Shown: positions 36,569 through 44,742 of the stretch, one piece after another
Position numbering within the stretch: position 1 is the first letter of the stretch
Layout of the letters: every line of letters starts with the position of its first letter
Origin: Pseudogulbenkiania subflava DSM 22618
GTDB lineage: Bacteria > Pseudomonadota > Gammaproteobacteria > Burkholderiales > Chromobacteriaceae
Direction: 5' to 3'
NCBI RefSeq assembly: GCF_900177275.1
Contig: NZ_FXAG01000006.1
Span: forward strand, 124,001 to 188,000
DNA: 64,000 nucleotides
The notes under the pieces: model-generated
Database searches by the model: none
Told to the model about the DNA's origin: nothing
What the model saw: only the letters and a program-made list of their open reading frames with translations
Program-made: the position numbers and the translations under genes

Positions 36569-36944
36569 ACTGCTGGTATTCGGCTGCGTCGGCGTCAGCG
36601 CCATGCTGGCGCACTTCGTCATCGTCAGCCTGTGGCTGGTGCCGATGGGCCTGCCGCCGCTGGCGGCCAACGTCGCCGCCTTCCTGCTGGCGTTCCAGAT
36701 CAGCTACTGGGGGCACCGCCGGCTGACCTTTCAGGCCCACCATGTCCCGCACCGCCAGTCGCTGCCCCGCTTTTTCGGCGTGGCCAGCCTGAGTTTTGGA
36801 CTGAACGAGGCACTGTACTTCGTGCTGTTGCGCTTCACCGCGCTGGATTACCGCAGCGCCCTGCTGCTGGTGCTGGTGCTGGTGGCCGTGTTCACCTTCG
36901 CGCTGAGCAAACTATGGGCCTTTGCCGGGAAGCATCCGGCATGA
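36558..36944 (+). CDS. GtrA-family membrane protein
   Basis: A 128-residue protein with four membrane helices. GtrA-like proteins are believed to flip undecaprenyl-phosphate-linked sugars across the inner membrane. The family segment FLLAFQISYWGHRRLTFQ is clear. The ATG at 36558 lies inside the end of the GT2 gene, and the stop overlaps the next ATG (ATGA). Confidence 0.88.
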   Translation: MKRELLVFGCVGVSAMLAHFVIVSLWLVPMGLPPLAANVAAFLLAFQISYWGHRRLTFQAHHVPHRQSLPRFFGVASLSFGLNEALYFVLLRFTALDYRSALLLVLVLVAVFTFALSKLWAFAGKHPA

Positions 36945-37753
36945 GCCGCCGCCTGACCCTGTGCGCCGACGATTTCGCGCAGTCGCCCGCCATCAGCGAG
37001 GGCATCCTGACCCTGCTGGAACGGCGCCGCCTGAGCGCCACCAGCGTGTTCAGCCTCTCGCCGCTGTGGCCGGCGCTGGCCGGTGAACTGGCACAACGAG
37101 CCCCCCATGCCGACATCGGCCTGCACTGCAACCTGACCCACCCGTTCGACGACAGCGCCCGGCCGCTCGGCCACTGGCTGCTCTACAGCCGGCTCCGTCT
37201 GCTGTCGCGGCCGGCCTTGCGCGACACGCTGCTGCGCCAGATCGACGCCTTCGCCGAGCATTTTGGCCGGCTCCCGGACTACCTCGACGGACACCAGCAT
37301 GTGCATGCCCTGCCGGTGGTGCGCGACGCTCTGCTCGAGGCCGTGGCGCTGCGCTGGAGGGGGCGGGCTCAACCCTATCTGCGGGCGCCGGATCGGCTCG
37401 GCGACAGCGGAGACAGCCAGGGCAAGGGGATGGTGCTCAAGGCGCTGTGCGCCGGCTTCGCCGGCAAGGCCCGCCATCGCGGCCTGTGCACTCCAGACTG
37501 GTTCGGCGGGCTGTACTCCTTGACCGCGGAAGCGGATTTTCCCGGTCTGATGCGGCGCTGGCTGCAGCGCTGCCAAGACGGCGGCCTGATCATGTGCCAC
37601 CCAGGACTGCCGGCAGAGGACAGCAGTGACCCGATCGGCGCGGCGCGGCAGCAGGAATACCGCTATCTGGCCAGCGCCGCCTTCGTGGAAGACTGCCAGC
37701 GCAACGGCGTCGTTCTGGAACGCTTCGCCCAACCGCTCAGGCTGGGAAGTTGA
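36941..37753 (+). CDS. YdjC/ChbG-type carbohydrate deacetylase
   Basis: A 270-residue deacetylase of the YdjC superfamily (ChbG, HpnK, NaxD, LgmC). Metal and catalytic residues are visible: Asp-Asp in LCADDFAQSP (about 10-11), His in IGLHCNLTHP and the HxxH pair in LDGHQHVHALP. In Francisella NaxD and Bordetella LgmC the same family removes the N-acetyl group from an undecaprenyl-phosphate amino sugar before ArnT-like transfer to lipid A. That role fits this operon well but is inference. Its last 17 bases overlap the opposing pseudouridine synthase gene. Confidence 0.88.
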   Translation: MSRRLTLCADDFAQSPAISEGILTLLERRRLSATSVFSLSPLWPALAGELAQRAPHADIGLHCNLTHPFDDSARPLGHWLLYSRLRLLSRPALRDTLLRQIDAFAEHFGRLPDYLDGHQHVHALPVVRDALLEAVALRWRGRAQPYLRAPDRLGDSGDSQGKGMVLKALCAGFAGKARHRGLCTPDWFGGLYSLTAEADFPGLMRRWLQRCQDGGLIMCHPGLPAEDSSDPIGAARQQEYRYLASAAFVEDCQRNGVVLERFAQPLRLGS

Positions 37754-38426
37754 GAACCGGCCAGGGCAGCGCCTCGGGCTGCCACTCCGGTTTTTGCAGT
37801 GCAGCCAGCAACGCCACGGAGAGGAACTGCGCACCGTGTCGGGGCGGGCAGACGAAGTGGAAGCGCTCGCCGTCCAAGCGGAACGCCAGCGAGTAGGCGT
37901 GCAGGTAGCCCCGGTCGGACGGGGTGCCGCCGTATAGCTCGTCGCCCAGAATCGGCACCGACAGGCTTTTCAACGCCACGCGCAGCTGGTGCGTCTTGCC
38001 GCTGTGCGGACGCAGGATGAACAGTCGCAGCCCCGGGGCCAGCGAGAAGCTGAAGAACTGGGTGATGGCGGGGTTGGCCGAAGACGGCAGCAGGCGCCAA
38101 GCACCGCCACGCCCCTTCACCATGTCGCCCCGCACCAGTCCCTGTTTCTTCTGCGGCTTGCGATCCGACAGCGCCAGGTAGTATTTCTCGATCTCGCGTG
38201 CGGCGAAGGCTTCGGCCAACCTTGACGCCACCTCGGCCGAGCGCGCCACCAGCAACAGCCCCGAGGTCAGCCGGTCAAGACGGTGCACCGGCCACAAGGC
38301 GTCGTCGGCCAGTTGCGCGCGCAGCGCCTCCATCAGCCCGGCCTCGTCGCCCTGACGATGAAAACTCACGCCGGGATGCTTGGCGATGACGTAGAAACGG
38401 GGATCGGTGGCAATCAGGTCGAACAC
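37737..38426 (-). CDS. RluA-family RNA pseudouridine synthase
   Basis: A 229-residue pseudouridine synthase without an S4 domain. The catalytic aspartate lies in VHRLDRLTSGLLLVA, followed by HSGKTHQLRVAL near the C-terminus. The small size and the early motif YVIAKHPGVSFH fit the TIGR01621-like subgroup, whose RNA target is not firmly known. It is convergent with and overlaps the deacetylase gene by 17 bases. Confidence 0.9.
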   Translation of the reverse strand: MFDLIATDPRFYVIAKHPGVSFHRQGDEAGLMEALRAQLADDALWPVHRLDRLTSGLLLVARSAEVASRLAEAFAAREIEKYYLALSDRKPQKKQGLVRGDMVKGRGGAWRLLPSSANPAITQFFSFSLAPGLRLFILRPHSGKTHQLRVALKSLSVPILGDELYGGTPSDRGYLHAYSLAFRLDGERFHFVCPPRHGAQFLSVALLAALQKPEWQPEALPWPVLNFPA

Positions 38427-38491
38427 GGCGCACTCACCATGAAAAAGAGGCCGATTCTAACAGCGAAGCGGCCTCTGGTTCTCAGTCTTGC

Positions 38492-38980
38492 TCAGGACAG
38501 CGCCTCGTTCATGCGCGCCTCGGCCTCCATGCGCATGCGCTTGCGGATCTCCGCGTCGCGGAAGCGCTTGCGATGGGTCTCGGTGTCGAGCGACAGCGCC
38601 GGCACTGCCGCCGGCTTGCCCTGCTCCATCGCCACCATGGTGAAGTAGCAGCTGTTGGTGTGACGCACCGTACGCTGCTGGATGTCTTCGGCCACCACCT
38701 TGATGCCGACTTCCATCGAGGTCCGGCCGACGTGGTTGACGCTGGCGTAGAACGTCACCAGTTCGCCGACGTGGATCGGCTGCTTGAACAGCACCTGGTC
38801 CACCGACAGCGTCACCACGTAGCAGCCGGCGTAGCGGCTGGCGCAGGCGTAGGCCACCTGGTCCAGCAACTTCAGCAGCACCCCGCCGTGCACATTGCCG
38901 GAGAAGTTCGCCATATCGGGCATCATCAGTACCGACATCACCAGCTCGCGCTGCGTCGGATGATTGCTCGTTTCAGTCAT
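38492..38980 (-). CDS. Acyl-CoA thioesterase (hotdog fold)
   Basis: A 162-residue YciA/Acot-like thioesterase that hydrolyses acyl-CoAs. The hotdog signature GNVHGGVLLKLLDQVAYACA has the expected catalytic Asp in LLDQ, followed by VDQVLFKQPIHVGELVTFYA. The ATG at 38980 is preferred over one 7 codons upstream because AGGGA stands before it at a proper distance. The C-terminus is a charged helix (RKRFRDAEIRKRMRMEAEAR). Single gene. Confidence 0.9.
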   Translation of the reverse strand: MTETSNHPTQRELVMSVLMMPDMANFSGNVHGGVLLKLLDQVAYACASRYAGCYVVTLSVDQVLFKQPIHVGELVTFYASVNHVGRTSMEVGIKVVAEDIQQRTVRHTNSCYFTMVAMEQGKPAAVPALSLDTETHRKRFRDAEIRKRMRMEAEARMNEALS

Positions 38981-39058
38981 TTTCTGTGTTCCCTGGGTCA
39001 TTATCTATCTGTTATGTACTGCAGTAGAATCGCTGTCTACCGCTACCCGGACGATACC

Positions 39059-40843
39059 ATGAACGCCCTTTCGCGACTGTTCGACTATGCGCGCCAGTAC
39101 CGGCGGGACGCCCGCCTCGCCGCGCTGTACTCGGTGCTCAACAAGTTCTTCGACATCCTGCCCGAGGTGCTGATCGGCGTCGCCGTCGACGTGGTGGTCA
39201 ACAAGCAAGCTTCGTTCCTGGCACGCTTCGGCATCACCGACACCATGCAGCAGTTGCTGCTGCTGGGCCTGCTCACGGTGCTGATCTGGGGTGGAGAATC
39301 GTTGTTCCAGTTCCTCTACGAGGTCAAGTGGCGCAACCTGGCGCAAAGCCTGCAACACGAACTGCGGCTGGACGCCTACCGCCATGTGCAAAAGCTGCCG
39401 CTCGCCTACTTCGAGAACAAGAGCATCGGCAAGCTGATGGCCATCCTCAACGACGACATCAACCAGATGGAGCGCTTCCTCAACGGTGGCGCCAACAGCA
39501 TCATCCAGGTGTTCTGCTCCTCGCTGATGGTCGGCGCGGTGTTCTTCCTGCTGGCGCCCAAACTGGCGCTGATCTCGCTCTTGCCGGTGCCGCTGATCCT
39601 GTACGGCACCTTCTGGTTCCAGCGCCGCCTCGCGCCGCGCTACGCCGAGGTGCGCGAGGCCGCCGGGGTGATCAACGGCCGCCTCAACAACAACCTGCTC
39701 GGCATCGCCACCATCAAGGCCTTCACCGCCGAAGAGTTCGAAGCCGGTCACATCCACGACGCCAGCGAGCACTACCGCAGCACCAACGCGCGCGCCATCC
39801 AGCTCTCGGCCGCCATCACCCCGGTGATCCGCATGGCCATCCTGGCGGGCTTCGTCGCCACCCTGGTCTACGGCGGCTGGATGGCAACCCACGGCGAAAT
39901 CGGTGTCGGCAGCTACTCGGTGCTGGTCTACCTGACCCAGCGCCTGCTGTGGCCGCTCACCGGCCTTGCCGACATCGCCGACCTGTACCAGCGCTCGATG
40001 GCCTCGATCGAGCGCGTACTGGGGGTGCTGGCCACGCCTCAGACCATCCCCTACGAGGGCCGTCATCTTCCGGCGGCACACGTCGCCGGACGGCTGGAGT
40101 TCGACGCACTGTCCTTCGCCTACGCCGACGCCCCCACGCTGCAGGACGTCACGCTCACCATCGAGCCCGGCCAGACCGTCGCCTTCGTCGGTGCCACCGG
40201 CTCCGGCAAGAGCACGCTGGTGAAACTGCTGCTACGCTTCTACCAGCCCCAGACCGGACAAATCCGCCTCGACGGCCACGACATCCAGCAGCTCGATCTT
40301 ACCGACCTGCGCCGCGCCATCGGCTACGTCAGCCAGGACGTGTTCCTCACCGACGGTAGCGTGGCCGACAACATCGCCTACGGGCTGGGCCAAGTCAGCC
40401 GCGCGGCGATCGTGGCCGCCGCCAAGGCAGCCGAAGCGCACGACTACATCGTCCGCCTGCCACAGGGCTACGACACCCCGATCGGCGAGCGCGGCCAGAA
40501 ACTGTCGGGCGGCCAGCGCCAGCGCCTGGCGCTGGCACGCGCCATCCTGAAGAACCCACCGCTCTTAGTGCTGGACGAAGCCACCAGCGCGGTCGACAAC
40601 GAAACCGAAGCCGCTATCCAGCGTTCGCTCGACGTCATCTCGCGCAACCGCACCACCTTGGTCATCGCCCACCGCCTGTCCACGGTACGCCACGCCCACT
40701 GCATCCACGTCATGGAGCACGGCACCATCGTCGAGTCCGGCACCCACGACAGCCTGCTGGTACAGAACGGCAGCTACGCCGCGCTGTGGCGGCTGCAGAC
40801 CGGCGAACGCCCCGTTCTCGACAGTCCGCCGAGCCTGGTCTGA
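39059..40843 (+). CDS. ABC exporter, ATM1/MsbA-like half-transporter
   Basis: A 594-residue fused membrane/ATPase half-transporter acting as a dimer. Six membrane helices in 1-320, then the ATPase: Walker A GATGSGKST, Q-loop YVSQDVFLTDGSVADNI, signature KLSGGQRQRLALARA, Walker B LLVLDEATSAVD and the H-loop IAHRLST. Substrate cannot be read; glutathione-linked or lipid-like substrates are typical. The ATG at 39059 is chosen where the hydrophobic domain begins. It is divergent from the thioesterase gene. Confidence 0.93.
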   Translation: MNALSRLFDYARQYRRDARLAALYSVLNKFFDILPEVLIGVAVDVVVNKQASFLARFGITDTMQQLLLLGLLTVLIWGGESLFQFLYEVKWRNLAQSLQHELRLDAYRHVQKLPLAYFENKSIGKLMAILNDDINQMERFLNGGANSIIQVFCSSLMVGAVFFLLAPKLALISLLPVPLILYGTFWFQRRLAPRYAEVREAAGVINGRLNNNLLGIATIKAFTAEEFEAGHIHDASEHYRSTNARAIQLSAAITPVIRMAILAGFVATLVYGGWMATHGEIGVGSYSVLVYLTQRLLWPLTGLADIADLYQRSMASIERVLGVLATPQTIPYEGRHLPAAHVAGRLEFDALSFAYADAPTLQDVTLTIEPGQTVAFVGATGSGKSTLVKLLLRFYQPQTGQIRLDGHDIQQLDLTDLRRAIGYVSQDVFLTDGSVADNIAYGLGQVSRAAIVAAAKAAEAHDYIVRLPQGYDTPIGERGQKLSGGQRQRLALARAILKNPPLLVLDEATSAVDNETEAAIQRSLDVISRNRTTLVIAHRLSTVRHAHCIHVMEHGTIVESGTHDSLLVQNGSYAALWRLQTGERPVLDSPPSLV

Positions 40844-41090
40844 GCCCCGGCCAGGGCTCAGGCACGGCTCGTGCCCGCGTTACGCGAATCAAGTGATTGT
40901 TTAACAATTGTTAAGACGGCGGGATTCACGGCAACCCTGCGTCTATAATCCTGCCCAAGTTGGCCCCGGGCAGCGCCGCGCGCAGACCGGCCGTCCGGTG
41001 CTCGCGGCTGCATCCACCCTGCCATCATCCCCAGGTAAGGCCACGCGCACACCTGTCCCGATTCCCGACTGTTACTCCGTGGAGGCACTC

Positions 41091-41747
41091 ATGTTCAAAC
41101 ACTCGAAAACCCTGCTCACCGCCGCCGTCGCCCTGAGCGTCGGCCTCGCCGCCTGCACCACCAACCCGCAAACCGGCCAAAGCCAGATGAGCAAGACCGC
41201 CATGTACGGCCTCGGTGCCGCCGCCGCCTGCGGCATTGCCGGTGCCGCCACCCACGGCAGCAAGGGCGCACGCAACGCGGCGCTGGGCTGTGGCATCGTC
41301 GGGGCCGGCGTGGGCGCCTACATGGACTACCAGGAAAAACAGCTGCGCGACAAGCTGGCCAACACCCAGGTCGGCGTCGACCGCGTCGGCGACCAAATCA
41401 AGCTGACCATGCCGGACAACGTCACCTTCGCCGTCAACAGCGCCGACCTGCAGCCCTCCGTACGCACGGCACTGACCGATGTCTCCAACGTGCTGACCCA
41501 GTACCCGGATACCACCATCACCGTCGCCGGGCATACCGACAACACCGGCAACGTGGCCTACAACCAGACGCTGTCGCAACGCCGTGCCCAGTCCGTCGCG
41601 GGCTTCCTGCAATCGCGTGGCGTCGCCGGCAGCCGTATCAACCCCGTCGGCTACGGCCAGAACCAGCCGATCGCCAGCAACGCCACGGCCGAAGGCCGCG
41701 CCAAGAACCGCCGCGTGGAAATCCTGATCAACCCGAAAGCCAGCTGA
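41091..41747 (+). CDS. OmpA-family outer-membrane lipoprotein
   Basis: A 218-residue lipoprotein. Signal peptide MFKHSKTLLTAAVALSVGLAAC (lipidated Cys22), a glycine-rich zipper (LGAAAACGIAGAATHGSKGA, then GCGIVGAGVGAY) and a C-terminal OmpA domain (about 105-218) with the peptidoglycan-binding GHTDNTGN and LSQRRAQSVAGFLQSRGV. It resembles YiaD/Pal-like proteins that link outer membrane to cell wall. A perfect GGAGG stands 5 bases before the ATG; a terminator follows. The 247-bp gap before it has no gene. Confidence 0.93.
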   Translation: MFKHSKTLLTAAVALSVGLAACTTNPQTGQSQMSKTAMYGLGAAAACGIAGAATHGSKGARNAALGCGIVGAGVGAYMDYQEKQLRDKLANTQVGVDRVGDQIKLTMPDNVTFAVNSADLQPSVRTALTDVSNVLTQYPDTTITVAGHTDNTGNVAYNQTLSQRRAQSVAGFLQSRGVAGSRINPVGYGQNQPIASNATAEGRAKNRRVEILINPKAS

Positions 41748-41771
41748 TCACCCCACCCGGCATGACAATCC

Positions 41772-41797
41772 AACCGGAGGCGAGCCCTCCGGTTTTT
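41772..41797 (+). terminator. Rho-independent terminator of the OmpA-lipoprotein gene
   Basis: AACCGGAGG, loop CGAGC, CCTCCGGTT, followed by TTTTG. Confidence 0.92.
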
Positions 41798-41817
41798 TGT
41801 TTGCGACCGCGGCGGGT

Positions 41818-42168
41818 GTAAAAAAAAAAGGCCGACGAATAGTCGGCCTTAACAACGCTCAGTAATGGAGGAACTACAATAACACGCCCGCAAAGCAGCG
41901 CCTTGCGGAACCTGACCACACTACCGCAAGGCGGCAATGTGCAGATCCAGGGTGGCCATGCCACCCGTCCTATCCCCAGACATGGGGCCAGAACACAATT
42001 CGTTCAAGTCTAACCTTGCCAGGCTGTGCCCGGCTAAAGCATGCCCCAGAAGGGCAACAGCGCTGGCAGGTATCGACTCACAGCAAGGAGGAAGATCAGC
42101 GACAGTCTTCCGCACCGACCCCACACACCCTCCTGCTGCACAACACACACAACACACAGGGAGAGCTC
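41818..42168 (-). ncRNA. Candidate structured non-coding RNA, unknown family
   Basis: Gene-free DNA with all the parts of a minus-strand RNA gene. Promoter: TTCTAG-N17-TATACT, -10 at about 42172-42177. Terminator: AAGGCCGAC, 5-nt loop, GTCGGCCTT and a run of T at 41819-41850. Between them are strong stems (plus-strand coordinates): 42090-42095/42106-42111; a compound stem 42017-42031/42052-42068 with two one-base bulges; CCCC/GGGG at 41974-41987; a perfect 7-bp stem 41950-41966; a perfect 9-bp stem 41900-41932. No reading frame is convincing. It does not contain the conserved parts of RNase P RNA, tmRNA or 6S RNA as I know them. Confidence 0.5.
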
Positions 42169-42244
42169 GTAGTATAGTGAGCCCGAATTCATTCTAGAAA
42201 TGAATTAAAATTATCCTTACCATTCACTTTTGGAATGCACCAAC

Positions 42245-43135
42245 ATGGACGTCAAAGCGCTGCGTTATTTCATTGAAGTAGTGCGCCGTCAAAGCTTTAC
42301 ACGCGCCGCCGATGCCCTGTTCGTGACCCAGCCCACCATCAGCAAGATGGTCAAGCAACTGGAAGAAGAACTGGGCACGCAACTGATCATCCGTGAAGGC
42401 CGCAGCTTCCAGTTGAGCGATGCCGGCAAGGTCGCCTACGAGCGCGGGCAGGACGTGCTGGCCGCGATGGCCCGCCTGAAAACCGAGCTGACCGACCTGT
42501 CGGCCCTGACCCGCGGCGAGCTGATCGTCGGCCTACCGCCGATGGTCGGCGGCGCCTTCTTCGCGCCGGTGGTCAGCTCGTTCCGGGCCCACTACCCCAA
42601 CGTCGAACTGAAGATGGTCGAATACGGTGCGCGCTCGATCGAGAGCAACATCCGTTCCGGGCAGCTGGAAATCGGCGTAGCGGTGCTGCCGGTCGATCGC
42701 CAGGTGTTCAACACTTTCAGCTTCGTGCGTGACCGCCTGTGCCTGGTGGCCCCGGACCAGTCGCGCTGGCACGGCAAGCGCAGCGTCAAGCTCGCCGACA
42801 TCGTCGACGAACCGATCGTGTTCTACCCCGAGGACTTCTCGCTCTCCACCCTGGTCAGCCAAGGCTTTCGCCGCTTGGGCAAAACCATTCATATCGCCGG
42901 ACGCAGCGCCCACTGGGACTTCATCGCCGCCATGGTGGAAGCCCGCCTCGGCATCGCGCTGCTGCCGGAAAGCGTGGCGGCCCGGTTGTACGGGCGCCCC
43001 TTCGACGTCATCCCGCTCGACGAGAAGGAGATCATCTGGCATCTGGCACTGATCTGGCAAAAGGAGGTCTATCTCTCACACGCCGCGCGTGCCTGGATCC
43101 AGATGTCGCGCGACATGCTGGGTAGCCTGGAATAG
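42245..43135 (+). CDS. LysR-family transcriptional regulator
   Basis: A 296-residue regulator. The winged helix-turn-helix is in 1-62 (MDVKALRYFIEVVRRQSFTR, then VTQPTISKMVKQLEEELGTQ); the effector domain spans about 90-290. The start is the ATG of MDVKAL, standard for LysR proteins. It is followed 13 bases later by a lipoprotein gene in the same direction, and not by the usual divergent target; upstream stands the candidate RNA gene on the other strand. Effector unknown. Confidence 0.93.
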   Translation: MDVKALRYFIEVVRRQSFTRAADALFVTQPTISKMVKQLEEELGTQLIIREGRSFQLSDAGKVAYERGQDVLAAMARLKTELTDLSALTRGELIVGLPPMVGGAFFAPVVSSFRAHYPNVELKMVEYGARSIESNIRSGQLEIGVAVLPVDRQVFNTFSFVRDRLCLVAPDQSRWHGKRSVKLADIVDEPIVFYPEDFSLSTLVSQGFRRLGKTIHIAGRSAHWDFIAAMVEARLGIALLPESVAARLYGRPFDVIPLDEKEIIWHLALIWQKEVYLSHAARAWIQMSRDMLGSLE

Positions 43136-43148
43136 ACAAGGAAGCACG

Positions 43149-43592
43149 ATGAAAACCCTGAAACTACTGCTGCTCAGCCTGCTGCTGACCGCCTGCTCGA
43201 CCCTCTCCTGGCAAAAGCCGCAGGTGTCGATCGCCGATATCGAGCCCGGTAAGAGCACGCTGTTCGAGCAGACCTTCACCCTCACGCTGCGGCTACAAAA
43301 CCCGAACAACTACGCCCTCTCGGCGAAGGGACTGGTATTCGACGTCGCCGTCGGCGGCGAGAAACTGGCGCGCGGGGTCAGCCCCCAGGCGATCCAGGTC
43401 GCGGCGCTGAGCGAAAGCCTGGTCAAGGTCGAACTGCACACCAGCACCCGCCACTGGCTGAAACAGGTCGGCCGCCTGCTGGAACACCCGGACAGCACGC
43501 TGGACTACGAAATCAACGGCCAGCTGCAAGATATCAACGGCCTGGGCACGCTGCCGTTCAGCAGCAAGGGCGAATGGAGCCGCCCGCATTGA
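43149..43592 (+). CDS. LEA14-like (LEA type 2) lipoprotein
   Basis: A 147-residue predicted lipoprotein: signal MKTLKLLLLSLLLTAC with Cys16 lipidated. The mature part (FTLTLRLQNPNNYALSAKGL, VFDVAVGGEKLARGVS) matches the WHy/LEA_2 fold, a beta-sandwich linked to stress protection in bacteria and plants. Starts 13 bases after the LysR stop, so probably in the same transcript. Confidence 0.88.
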   Translation: MKTLKLLLLSLLLTACSTLSWQKPQVSIADIEPGKSTLFEQTFTLTLRLQNPNNYALSAKGLVFDVAVGGEKLARGVSPQAIQVAALSESLVKVELHTSTRHWLKQVGRLLEHPDSTLDYEINGQLQDINGLGTLPFSSKGEWSRPH

Positions 43593-43691
43593 ACAAGGTT
43601 GGCGCCAGGTGGCCGGGGGGCGCCCTCCCTGGCGGCGGCGCTATCGCCCTCCTGTCTAGCGCCTAGCCTCGAGCACCGGGCAAGCCCAGCC

Positions 43692-44609
43692 TTACAAGAG
43701 AGAGTCGGCCTTGCTTGCCCAAGCACGCAACCGCTCCAGAAACAGCCGAACCCGCCTGGGCTGCCCGCTGGTCGCATAGACGGCGTGCATTTGCGGATCC
43801 TGGCCACGGGAAGAGGTCACCCGATAATCCGGGCAGACTTTGACGAGGGCCCCCTCCCTTACCGCCGGTGCCGCCAGCCAGCTGGCCAATCGGGCAATCC
43901 CCACCCCATGCCGCGCCGCCTGATACACCGCCACGCCCGAATTGAAGCGGTAGCGGGGCTGTACCTTACTGCGGAACTGCCGCCCGTCCGACACGAAATA
44001 CCAGTCTTTCAGGATGCGAGGCGCCGTATGCACGATGAGCTCGTGCTCCACCAGCTCTTCGGGCAACGCGGGTAGCCCACGCCGACGAATGTAGTCCGGG
44101 CTGGCAAACAGATGACGGCGGTAATCCCACAAGGGGAAACCGATCAGCTCGCTGTCCTGGGGAAATGCCCCGCGTATCGCAAAATCCAGCTTTTCCCGAA
44201 TCGGGTCCAGCATTTCGTCAGTGAAACGCACATCGATGCGCACATCGGGGTGCAGGATGGCGAACTCGGCGATCACCTCCGGCAACACGCCGATGGCGAG
44301 GTTTTCCGGTGCGGCAAAACGTATCCAGCCCTGCGCCGCCGCGCCGAGGCCGGCCAGTTCCTCCTGAGCATCCGCCTGCAGATCCAGCATCTGCCTGGCG
44401 TAGGCGTAATAGCTCTCTCCCGCTGCGGTCAGGCTCACCAATTTCTGCGAGCGCTGCAACAGAGTACTGCCAACCTCGTATTCCAAGGCCTGGATCGCCC
44501 GCGTCACGGCGCTGGGAGAGCGCCCCAACAGCCGGGCGGCGGCGACAAAGCTGCGCTTTTCTGCCACGGCACAGAACACACTGATTTCCCACAGCAAGGG
44601 TAACTGCAT
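43692..44609 (-). CDS. LysR-family transcriptional regulator
   Basis: A 305-residue regulator: N-terminal helix-turn-helix (QLPLLWEISVFCAVAEKRSF, then GRSPSAVTRAIQALEYEVGS) and effector domain (about 88-295). The ATG of MQLPLLWE is preferred; an upstream ATG (44621) overlaps the operator region. It is divergent from a TauE-type exporter gene with LysR-like boxes between, which suggests it controls that exporter. Confidence 0.92.
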   Translation of the reverse strand: MQLPLLWEISVFCAVAEKRSFVAAARLLGRSPSAVTRAIQALEYEVGSTLLQRSQKLVSLTAAGESYYAYARQMLDLQADAQEELAGLGAAAQGWIRFAAPENLAIGVLPEVIAEFAILHPDVRIDVRFTDEMLDPIREKLDFAIRGAFPQDSELIGFPLWDYRRHLFASPDYIRRRGLPALPEELVEHELIVHTAPRILKDWYFVSDGRQFRSKVQPRYRFNSGVAVYQAARHGVGIARLASWLAAPAVREGALVKVCPDYRVTSSRGQDPQMHAVYATSGQPRRVRLFLERLRAWASKADSLL

Positions 44610-44622
44610 CGGCTCTCTCATA

Positions 44623-44655
44623 TTGCAATTAACGCAACACCATATTGCAACACAA
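44623..44655. promoter_or_regulatory. LysR-type operator between regulator and exporter
   Basis: TTGC-N7-GCAA (44623-44637), a 15-bp T-N11-A-type box, followed by a second repeat ATTG-N5-CAAT (44643-44655). The word ATATTGCAA occurs twice, 21 bp apart, as if two dimers bind side by side. Confidence 0.6.
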
Positions 44656-44742
44656 TCCATCCGGCTCTTCTATACTCGCCGTCAATCGGTTCCCGGCCTT
44701 CTGCTGCCGGGGCCATGCCATTTCCCCGTTCTGAGCGACTCC

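Noticed and set aside
41921-42157. Minus-strand 78-codon frame inside the candidate RNA
   Set aside because: Cys-rich odd composition, no ribosome site, and it cuts across the stems; the RNA explanation fits better.
41818-42168. RNase P RNA, tmRNA or 6S RNA as identity of the structured region
   Set aside because: The conserved GAGGAAAGTCC of RNase P, the tmRNA ends and the 6S bubble arrangement were looked for and not found.
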